Positions 1-5,194 of a stretch of DNA of 5,266 bases are shown here, piece by piece (the first letter of the stretch is position 1; the number at the start of each line of letters is the position of its first letter). A program made the position numbers and the translations under genes. This DNA comes from Herpetosiphonaceae bacterium (GTDB taxonomy: Bacteria > Chloroflexota > Chloroflexia > Chloroflexales > Kallotenuaceae): NCBI GenBank assembly GCA_030147335.1, contig JASKZZ010000335.1, forward strand, positions 1 through 5,266. The letters run 5' to 3'. The notes below the pieces were generated by a model. It ran no database searches. It was not told the origin of the DNA and saw only the letters and a program-made list of their open reading frames with translations.

Positions 1-540
1 GCCCTGTGGACGTACATCATCGAAGATGCGGCGTACCGTCTCGATATTGTGGTTGAGCACGTCCGGTTGGGCATCCAGAACTGTTTGGAGCGACGACAGG
101 TGACCTTTGAAGTCGGGGATCAATACTTCAACCTGTGTTGCAGGCAATACCTGACGAATATTGCGAATGGTAGCAGCAAAGTGAGCAGCGCCACCGTCTT
201 TGACATCATCTCTCGCAACCGCTGTCACAACCACGTATTTCAAATTGAGCCGCCTGGCTGCCTCAGCAACACGACGAGGCTCGGTCGGGTCAAGCGCGTT
301 TGGCCTGCCGGTCGTCACATCGCAATAATGGCAGCGCCGCGTACACCGATCTCCACCGATCATAAAGGTGGCCGTCCCTCTCCCAAAGCACTCGCTGAGG
401 TTCGGACAACTCGCCTCTTCACAAACCGTATTCAGCCCCAAATCACGCAGCAGGTGCTTGACCTCACGGCTTTCCGGCGTTGGCTCTATCTTTTTTAACA
501 GCCACTGCGGCTTGCGCTGGTAGCCGGATGACTGGGGCAT
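1..540 (-). CDS. lipA: Lipoyl synthase LipA, N-terminal 180 residues (C-terminus beyond window)
   Basis: This radical SAM enzyme inserts two sulfur atoms into the octanoyl chain carried on the lipoyl domains of 2-oxoacid dehydrogenases or on GcvH, in the cytoplasm. The translation shows the auxiliary 4Fe-4S motif Cx4Cx5C (CEEASCPNLSEC; C40, C45, C51) and the radical SAM motif CxxxCxxC (CTRRCHYC; C66, C70, C73). It also shows the family stretches TATFMI, DVTTGRP, VTAVARDD and NHNIETV. Where E. coli LipA has TSVDRDD this protein has TAVARDD, a modest variation. LipA is usually about 290-320 residues, so roughly the last third, including the terminal serine motif, lies outside. The ATG at 540 is preceded by AGGAGG with 6 nt spacing, which fixes the start. 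The gene has its own promoter-like site and lies beyond a hairpin from the upstream gene, so it is probably transcribed independently. The identification is secure. Confidence 0.97.
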   Translation of the reverse strand, partial: MPQSSGYQRKPQWLLKKIEPTPESREVKHLLRDLGLNTVCEEASCPNLSECFGRGTATFMIGGDRCTRRCHYCDVTTGRPNALDPTEPRRVAEAARRLNLKYVVVTAVARDDVKDGGAAHFAATIRNIRQVLPATQVEVLIPDFKGHLSSLQTVLDAQPDVLNHNIETVRRIFDDVRPQG

Positions 541-546
541 AGGTCG

Positions 547-552
547 CCTCCT
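547..552 (-). promoter_or_regulatory. Ribosome binding site of lipA
   Basis: The minus strand reads AGGAGG, a perfect Shine-Dalgarno core, 6 nt before the lipA ATG. It is much stronger than the sites before the two secreted-protein genes and settles the start codon. Confidence 0.9.
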
Positions 553-575
553 GTTTTCGGTGATGCTTCATTCCA

Positions 576-584
576 AGTATAGCA
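576..584 (-). promoter_or_regulatory. Extended -10 promoter of lipA
   Basis: The minus strand reads TGC-TATACT. This is a TGn extended -10 element with five of six matches to TATAAT, 35 nt before the lipA ATG. No good -35 hexamer lies 16-18 nt upstream, as is common for extended -10 promoters. The element sits inside the 14-nt spacer of an inverted repeat, CATTCC (569-574) and GGAATG (589-594), which might be a regulator site. This is inferred from consensus only. Confidence 0.5.
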
Positions 585-651
585 CGAAGGAATGTACGAC
601 ACTCAGTCATTGCTGGTTTCAAGCAGCAACTCATCATGCCGTGGTAACAAC

Positions 652-683
652 AGCACGACCGAGGAATTTTCCTCGGTCGTGCT
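652..683 (-). terminator. Perfect 15-bp inverted repeat, likely terminator after the secreted repeat protein gene
   Basis: The arm AGCACGACCGAGGAA is followed, after TT, by its exact reverse complement. In RNA this would fold as a stem of about 14 bp with a 4-nt loop. It begins 33 nt past the stop codon of the minus-strand gene at 717-1808 and lies before the lipA promoter. There is no strong T tract on either strand (the minus strand continues GTTGTTACC), so it may be a U-poor terminator or an RNA 3'-end stabilizer. Its symmetry means it could work in either direction. Confidence 0.6.
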
Positions 684-716
684 TGCTGACTTGTAGCGAT
701 CAATTGTGCAGAGAGT

Positions 717-1808
717 TTAACGTGGCAGCACTTTGAAGTAAATGACCGACTGGTGCTTGCTGGTCGTACCCTCGAACACAAAGTACCACAGGCCCGGATC
801 AAAGTCGTCGGTATCAAGCGGCAAGCCGGTTACGCTGCCGGTTGGTCCGATATTTACGGTCTGCACTGTGCCAAGCATATCACCGTTGGGATCAGTCAGC
901 CAGAACCCAATATTTTCGTTGGGCGTGAACCCAAAGATGTCAATGGTAATGGTCTGGCCCTGCCTGACACACTTGGCGGGGCTAATACGGCCATTCTTTG
1001 GCTCAGGAACATCAGCGCACGGATTAGGCGCGGCGGACGGTGATGGGCTAGGTGATGGCGATGGGCTAGGTGATGGCGATGGACTAGGTGATGGCGATGG
1101 ACTCGGCTGCGGCTGGCCGCCTGCACGAATCTCGTTGCCAAGCAATCCAAGCAGAACCTTGAACGGATCAGGCTTGTTTGGGTGGAACTCGAAGCGCGCA
1201 CGCTCGAAGTGCTGGGTCAGCACAGTATCACCACTCGCATTGGTTTCAACTGTCGCCTCTGAGATTGGGAGGCCGAATAGCGCTAGGCTTTCCTGGAACG
1301 TCTTGCCGCGCGTGCCGTCGAACTCAAGACCGTTTGAACTCCAGTATGTCCAGAACTCGTTGGCAATAGCGTGGCCTGTTTCTGGGAAATAGTGAGCTGC
1401 CGAAGCATTTGCCTTTGGCAATGTCTGCCAATCGCGGCCCTGCTGTCGCAGTCGGTCGTCGCCAAGGCGGCCCAGCAGTACGTCGTAGGGTGCCTTGTTC
1501 TCAGGATGCAGCTCGAAGCGGTTGCGCTCAAACCACTGCGTCACATAAGTCTGGCCAGTGTCGCGGTTTGCCTCATCGCGGGCAGGGGTGATCGGAAAGC
1601 CGAAAACGGCAAGACCGCCATTCTGCTCCCAATACTGGCGAAAACGTCCGCTGATGCACTGTCCAGTTTCCTGAAAACAAAGTCCGGCTTCTTGAGCATT
1701 GACACGTGAAACCGCAGGAGTGAGGCCAGCTAGCAGCGTCACAAGGACTAGCGGAAATAACATTGACCGTCGCATGAATCTTTTGTCGCCTTTCTTGTGT
1801 CTGCCCAT
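717..1808 (-). CDS. Secreted protein with two LGFP-like repeats, Pro-Ser linker and C-terminal beta-rich domain
   Basis: No enzyme active site is visible; the likely role is binding at the cell surface or outside the cell. Residues 1-38 form a signal peptide: a basic start, a hydrophobic stretch near 17-30, and a probable cut after VNA. Repeat A (about 55-120) has QYWEQNGGLAVFGFP and WFERNRFELHPEN. Repeat B (about 140-225) has YFPETGH, LALFGLP and FERARFEFHP. Residues 235-258 are an uninterrupted Pro-Ser linker. Residues 264-363 look like a small Ig-like beta sandwich (GFTPNENIGFWLTDPNG; PGLWYFVFEG). The pairs C44/C51 and C264/C280 could form disulfides. The repeats resemble the LGFP cell-wall repeat (an LGxP turn followed by QxFExxR), but equivalence is my inference. 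The N-terminal half is paralogous to that of the exported glycoside hydrolase encoded just upstream. The start is uncertain: ATG at 1808 has no clear ribosome site, while ATG at 1775 (residue 12) would give a more typical 27-residue signal peptide. Confidence 0.85.
   Translation of the reverse strand: MGRHKKGDKRFMRRSMLFPLVLVTLLAGLTPAVSRVNAQEAGLCFQETGQCISGRFRQYWEQNGGLAVFGFPITPARDEANRDTGQTYVTQWFERNRFELHPENKAPYDVLLGRLGDDRLRQQGRDWQTLPKANASAAHYFPETGHAIANEFWTYWSSNGLEFDGTRGKTFQESLALFGLPISEATVETNASGDTVLTQHFERARFEFHPNKPDPFKVLLGLLGNEIRAGGQPQPSPSPSPSPSPSPSPSPSPSPSPSAAPNPCADVPEPKNGRISPAKCVRQGQTITIDIFGFTPNENIGFWLTDPNGDMLGTVQTVNIGPTGSVTGLPLDTDDFDPGLWYFVFEGTTSKHQSVIYFKVLPR
1042..1106 (-). repeat. 18-bp tandem repeat encoding the Pro-Ser linker (about 3.6 copies)
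   Basis: On the plus strand the unit GATGGGCTAGGTGATGGC occurs at 1042-1059 and 1060-1077. It recurs with one change (GGGCTA to GGACTA) at 1078-1095, and a partial copy runs 1096-1106. Each unit encodes three Pro-Ser pairs on the minus strand. The length is a multiple of three, so gain or loss of a unit keeps the frame and only changes linker length. Confidence 0.9.
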
Positions 1809-1990
1809 TACACAACACTGCTGTGTTCGTCGATTAGGAGAGCTGACGAGCCTGCAATGGAGCGTCCGGCAGGCATTTGTGAGTGGATGGTACTAGATTG
1901 ACAATGGTTCGCTACAATGGGGGGCTACAAGACAGCTTCGGGATTGTACCGACTAAACAAGAGCTTCGCAACTGTTTGGAGCCACTCATT

Positions 1991-2026
1991 AAGTCGCCGG
2001 ATTATCAAGCTTTGATCCGGCGGCTT
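1991..2026 (-). terminator. Hairpin downstream of the GH5-like gene, probable terminator
   Basis: The arms AAGTCGCCGGAT (1991-2002) and ATCCGGCGGCTT (2015-2026) pair over 12 bp, with one position that pairs only imperfectly, around a 12-nt loop. The hairpin starts 29 nt beyond the stop codon of the minus-strand gene at 2056-4311, where a terminator would be expected. No long T tract follows on the minus strand (CTTAATGAG), so termination efficiency cannot be judged. Upstream of it (1809-1990) I see no convincing promoter for the gene at 717-1808, only two CCATTGT direct repeats on the minus strand at 1903-1922. Confidence 0.5.
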
Positions 2027-2055
2027 TGAGGTAGGGATACTGTCCAACGGACTGT

Positions 2056-4311
2056 TTACGGTCGTGGGCACTGCCGGTTCTTGAGCGCGTCTACGCCAAG
2101 CTTTGTTAAGCGAACAGGACCGTTGCCTTGTTGCTCAAAGCGCCAATGGCTGAAGTATTGAACGCGCGTCGGCTGCCCGTCGATGTCTTCGGTAAGCGGC
2201 TCCGATAAAGGCGGTCCCCAAAAGATTTCGCCCTGTGTTTCCCACAAACTCTTAAAGCTGCCGCGCAATGTATGGCCTGTCTGCGGAAAATAACGTACAT
2301 CGGGCTGCTGTGGATTGGCAACACGTGGGAATGTTTTGCCGTTCAACGCTTGTTGGCCCAGTGGCGCGAGATGCACGCGGTCAAGGTACACCTCAGGCGT
2401 TTGCCCTTCTGGCCATTCCAGATCGATTGGCTGCACATGCTCGCTCTCGTTCAGTTCAAAGCGCGCTCGCTCAAAGTATTGCACCAACGTACCGTCGCGG
2501 TCACGATAGGCCAATGTCAAGGGACGACCAAACATCTTCTCGCCGCCAAAAAAGTTCCAAAAATGCTTGAACTGTTCGCGGATAACCATGCCGTCCTCAA
2601 AGACCAACGGCACTTCCTGCTCAGGGACTGGAGGCGGTGTCACAACGGTCAAAGGTTGATTTGTGGTTGTCATGCTGGGGAGCGCTGGCACGTGTACGGC
2701 GCGAAACGGTCCAACTGCCGGCTTGGGCTTACCGTCGCGGCGATACAAGCCAAAATGACCGTTTTCGTCTTCGGAGTAGGACTGCGTTGCCGGTGGGTCT
2801 TGCAGCCACCAACTGAGCACGCCCGCTAGCTCGTTTTGCACGCTCGGATCAAAGGCTTTGCGGTACAGATAAAGCTGGCTTGTTTCGTCAAAGTACGGGC
2901 CACGACAATCGGGGCCGGTTGACCAGCCAAACTCTTCAAGCACAATCGGCTTTAAATCGCCTCCACGTTCACGCACCTTTGTCGCAATCGTGGCATAGGT
3001 CGCGGCATCGTAGCTGTGAACGCTGATGATGTCGCTGAGATCGGCAATCGTTGTTCCATCCGGTCCTGCCTGCCACAAATTGGCAACCTTGCCCATGCCA
3101 ACTGTGACCGGATGTTGTTGATCAAGGGCGCGAACTGCCGTTTTCATCCGAAGGAGCCAGTCAACGATTGCAACCTGTCGTCCTTCGGGCCAGGCGGGGT
3201 AATGGTCGGGCTCGTTGTGCAGATCCCAGGCCAGCACGCGGTCATCGTCTTTGAAGGCGCTGATGATGGTGCGTAGATACAGCAGGTCATAGCTTTCATG
3301 GATCGTGCCAGCCGCCGCGAATTCGAATTGCCAGTCGAAGAGCGTCACAATGACTTTGATTTGATGCTTTCCGGCAATCTGGACAAACTCGCGAAGCCGC
3401 TCAAGCATCACCGGCGAAACGTTGCCCCGATCATCGGTCCAGCCTTCGACTGCACGATACGGCACAAGGACACGCACCGTATTGATGCCAAGCTCTCGCC
3501 GTGCCCGCCACAGCTCGCGATCAACAGCCTGCCCATCCCAGCGGGTCCACATCAAGCTCCATGGGTGCTGAGACGGATAGTAGTTAATGCCCTTTAGTTT
3601 TATGGCTTGGCCGCGCTGCACCAGCTGATTACCGACAACTTGAACAAAGCCAGGCTGGGGAGCAGCGGGGACACGGGCTGTTTCTACTTCGACGTTGAGC
3701 CGACCTTGCAGCACGCCATCGGGATGCTGTTCAAGACGCGCTCGTTCAAACCATTGCGTTTGTACAGTATCGCCCGAGCTATTCGTCTCGGTAGCAGGCT
3801 CGGTTAGCGGAAATCCTAGCAGCGCCAAGCTTTCACGCTCTGACACACCAGGATCGCCAAGGTCCAGGCCATGTGTCTGCCAGTACGTCAAAAACGGTTC
3901 GCACAAGGTATGTTTGGTAGCTGCAAACCAGCGACAGCCAGAAGGTGCTGATTGAGTTTCGGCTGCTGCGCCACGGCCTAGCTGTGATAATCGATCCGCG
4001 CCGCTACGACCCAGCAGGATCGAATATGGCACTGGATTTTCGGGATGAAGCTCAAGCCGGTAGCGCTCGAAATGTTGAACGGTGCGCTGGCCATTAGGTG
4101 TTTCCTCGGGAAGCGCCGGAGTTGTTGGATAGCCAAAGACTGCTAATCCACCATTATGCTGCCAGTATGCGCTGAACGCCGGATCAACACAATCATGGAT
4201 GGTGGCTACATCAGGGAAACATAGTGTTTGATTCTGGGCGCGTGAATGGGTGGGAACGAGGAACAGCAGCGTCGATAGAAGAGGCAACAAAGCCAAAACA
4301 CGGACGAACAT
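2056..4311 (-). CDS. Exported GH5-like (clan GH-A) glycoside hydrolase flanked by two pairs of LGFP-like repeats
   Basis: This is probably an extracellular retaining hydrolase of a beta-linked polysaccharide; the substrate cannot be read from sequence. The signal peptide is residues 1-25 with a probable cut SRA/Q. Repeat A spans about 46-108 (YWQHNGGLAVFGYP, HFERYRLELHPEN) and repeat B about 127-207 (ESLALLGFPLTEP, WFERARLEQHPDG). The catalytic barrel spans about 221-540 with the family set: KGINYYP at 240-246, R280, WDLHNEPD with acid/base E367, H432 and Y434, nucleophile E460 in VLEEFGW, and W501-W502 after strand 8. A Pro-rich linker follows at 551-568. Two more divergent repeats lie at about 570-657 (MFGRPL, YFERARFEL) and 671-745 (YFPQTGHTLRGSF, YFSHWRFEQ). 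C31/C41 and C126/C137 may be disulfides. A weak AGAAAG (4320-4325) stands 8 nt before the ATG. The clan is well supported; the GH5 subfamily is not. Confidence 0.9.
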   Translation of the reverse strand: MFVRVLALLPLLSTLLFLVPTHSRAQNQTLCFPDVATIHDCVDPAFSAYWQHNGGLAVFGYPTTPALPEETPNGQRTVQHFERYRLELHPENPVPYSILLGRSGADRLSQLGRGAAAETQSAPSGCRWFAATKHTLCEPFLTYWQTHGLDLGDPGVSERESLALLGFPLTEPATETNSSGDTVQTQWFERARLEQHPDGVLQGRLNVEVETARVPAAPQPGFVQVVGNQLVQRGQAIKLKGINYYPSQHPWSLMWTRWDGQAVDRELWRARRELGINTVRVLVPYRAVEGWTDDRGNVSPVMLERLREFVQIAGKHQIKVIVTLFDWQFEFAAAGTIHESYDLLYLRTIISAFKDDDRVLAWDLHNEPDHYPAWPEGRQVAIVDWLLRMKTAVRALDQQHPVTVGMGKVANLWQAGPDGTTIADLSDIISVHSYDAATYATIATKVRERGGDLKPIVLEEFGWSTGPDCRGPYFDETSQLYLYRKAFDPSVQNELAGVLSWWLQDPPATQSYSEDENGHFGLYRRDGKPKPAVGPFRAVHVPALPSMTTTNQPLTVVTPPPVPEQEVPLVFEDGMVIREQFKHFWNFFGGEKMFGRPLTLAYRDRDGTLVQYFERARFELNESEHVQPIDLEWPEGQTPEVYLDRVHLAPLGQQALNGKTFPRVANPQQPDVRYFPQTGHTLRGSFKSLWETQGEIFWGPPLSEPLTEDIDGQPTRVQYFSHWRFEQQGNGPVRLTKLGVDALKNRQCPRP

Positions 4312-4319
4312 GGTAAGTG

Positions 4320-4325
4320 CTTTCT
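4320..4325 (-). promoter_or_regulatory. Weak ribosome binding site of the GH5-like gene
   Basis: The minus strand reads AGAAAG, 8 nt before the ATG at 4311. It matches the Shine-Dalgarno consensus only partly, but it is correctly spaced, and the ATG leads directly into a good signal peptide. This supports the start. Confidence 0.45.
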
Positions 4326-4406
4326 AGGATCAAGTTGACCGATAACTGCTACAGGGGGCAAGGGCGGTGACGACGAGCGCAACGAAGCGCTATTGCTTAG
4401 TCCGTA

Positions 4407-4415
4407 AGTGTACCA
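4407..4415 (-). promoter_or_regulatory. Possible extended -10 promoter for the GH5-like gene
   Basis: The minus strand reads TGG-TACACT, a TGn extended -10 element with four of six consensus matches, about 95 nt before the ATG at 4311. No -35 hexamer is evident. It resembles the lipA site in type, but the match is weak. Confidence 0.25.
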
Positions 4416-4514
4416 TACCGATAAAAGGCTGACGGTAGCGTGATCGTGGTTGTAGATTACCTTTTTGCCGAGTTTGAACCAGTACTCCGCAGTGCCTGGG
4501 GTGAAGCATAACAT

Positions 4515-4545
4515 GGCCGGACGCAGCTCGTCTCCGCGTCCGACC
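4515..4545 (-). repeat. Inverted repeat, 10-bp stem
   Basis: On the minus strand GGTCGGACGC pairs with GCGTCCGGCC across an 11-nt loop, giving 10 bp with one G-U pair. On the plus strand that position is a C-A mismatch, so the hairpin is better formed in minus-strand RNA. It could be a terminator of a gene that lay upstream before the IS insertion, or leader structure of the hydrolase transcript. There is no T tract beside it. Confidence 0.5.
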
Positions 4546-4548
4546 ACT

Positions 4549-4571
4549 GACAGTTGAACGTGCCAACTGTC
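4549..4571. repeat. Perfect 8-bp inverted repeat with 7-nt spacer (operator-like)
   Basis: GACAGTTG and CAACTGTC flank a 7-nt spacer, a dyad of the size bound by dimeric repressors. It starts only 3 nt past the neighbouring hairpin at 4515-4545. It could equally be a small RNA hairpin. Nothing in the window identifies a regulator. Confidence 0.45.
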
Positions 4572-4584
4572 GTATCTAGCGTAT

Positions 4585-4594
4585 CACACGTGTG
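4585..4594. repeat. 10-bp perfect palindrome CACACGTGTG
   Basis: A short perfect palindrome between the hydrolase promoter region and the insertion sequence. It may be a protein-binding site, but a palindrome of this length can arise by chance. Confidence 0.3.
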
Positions 4595-4662
4595 CAATGT
4601 TCCTAGTCACAGCTTTCAATACTTAATTTTGCCCCCTAAGTGAACGGGCGGTCAATGTTCGC

Positions 4663-4666
4663 AGGA
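4663..4666 (+). promoter_or_regulatory. Ribosome binding site deciding the transposase start
   Basis: AGGA stands 6 nt before the ATG at 4673. The next in-frame ATG (4685) would have it 18 nt away, and an in-frame GTG at 4640 has no such site. This favours 4673 as the start. Confidence 0.55.
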
Positions 4667-4672
4667 TTTGGT

Positions 4673-5194
4673 ATGCTGCTGTCCATGTATCGTGTAACGT
4701 TGACCGATGAACAACGCCAGGAGCTTCAGCGACGAACGCGTCAGCATGGCGTTGCCCCAAGTACCCGTGATCGGCTGGAGATGATCCGCCTATCAGATGC
4801 TGGCTGGAGTGTTCCAAAGATCGCCCGCCACCTCGGCCAGCATGAGCAAACGGTCCGGACCTGGATCAAGGTCTTTCTCGCTACGGGCTTTGATGCGTTG
4901 CCCAACAAACCTCGTGGCGGCAAACAGTCGGCGCTGACCCCTGCTGTCCTGGAGGCCGTCCGTGCCGAGTTGGTCAAGGGACAACGCACATGGACCGCCG
5001 CACAGTTGGTGGCGTGGATCGCCGAGCAACATGGCGTCCAGCTGAGTCCAGGGCGGCTGCGCATCCATCTGAAACGGGCCAAACTCTCCTGGCAGCGCAC
5101 CAGTCGTAGTCTCCAACACAAGCAAAAACCGGAGGAAGTTGCTGAAAAGCGAGTCGCCCTCGAGCGCTTAGAAAAAAAGGGGATGCCGGGCTGA
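4673..5194 (+). CDS. IS630-type transposase, zero-frame N-terminal half (DNA-binding domains)
   Basis: The zero-frame product is 173 residues and holds the DNA-binding half of a Tc1/mariner-superfamily transposase, which recognises the element's terminal repeats. The first helix-turn-helix is at about 43-64 (AGWSVPKIARHLGQHEQTVRTW). The second is at about 107-134 (TWTAAQLVAWIAEQHGVQLS), preceded by the GGKQSALTP linker typical of the family. The frame ends at TGA 5192-5194 before any catalytic residue, so this product alone could not transpose; it may act as a repressor or accessory DNA binder. Full activity would need the -1 shift at 5173-5179. The start at 4673 is favoured by AGGA 6 nt upstream; 4685 (MYRVTLTDEQ) is the alternative. 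Confidence 0.9.
   Translation: MLLSMYRVTLTDEQRQELQRRTRQHGVAPSTRDRLEMIRLSDAGWSVPKIARHLGQHEQTVRTWIKVFLATGFDALPNKPRGGKQSALTPAVLEAVRAELVKGQRTWTAAQLVAWIAEQHGVQLSPGRLRIHLKRAKLSWQRTSRSLQHKQKPEEVAEKRVALERLEKKGMPG

Larger units (their letters stand above)
4312..4672. other. Divergent intergenic region without a gene
   Basis: This stretch separates the minus-strand hydrolase gene from the plus-strand transposase. No frame here looks like a protein. The part nearest the hydrolase should hold its promoter and leader. It also carries three inverted repeats between 4515 and 4594, annotated separately, and in its right part the unmapped left end of the IS630-type element. Confidence 0.6.

Noticed and set aside
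49..498. Plus-strand open frame of 149 codons
   Set aside because: It lies opposite lipA, whose minus-strand translation matches the family motif by motif; the plus-strand protein has no recognisable features.
1042..1106. Tandem repeat considered as a CRISPR array
   Set aside because: The units are directly adjacent without spacers and encode a continuous Pro-Ser linker.
742..1392. Plus-strand open frame of 216 codons with a Gly-Asp repeat
   Set aside because: It is the antisense shadow of the secreted repeat protein; its GDGDGLGDG stretch is just the reverse reading of the Pro-Ser linker DNA.
1898..1903. Plus-strand TTGACA as a -35 hexamer
   Set aside because: No -10 element lies 16-18 nt downstream (TACAAT is only 9 nt away) and no plus-strand gene follows.
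1880..1907. Minus-strand TTGTCA with CACAAA 17 nt on as a promoter for the secreted repeat protein
   Set aside because: The -10 match is only three of six, no better than chance in this region.
2272..2829. Plus-strand open frame of 185 codons
   Set aside because: It is antisense to the well-supported GH5-like gene and has no family features.
4206..4547. Minus-strand open frame of 113 codons upstream of and overlapping the hydrolase start
   Set aside because: It overlaps the hydrolase signal peptide in another frame, has no ribosome site and a low-complexity Ser/Pro/Leu composition, and resembles nothing I know.
5131..5135. GGAGG as an upstream Shine-Dalgarno stimulator of frameshifting
   Set aside because: It lies 37 nt before the slippery heptamer, while the known dnaX stimulator sits about 10 nt before its site.
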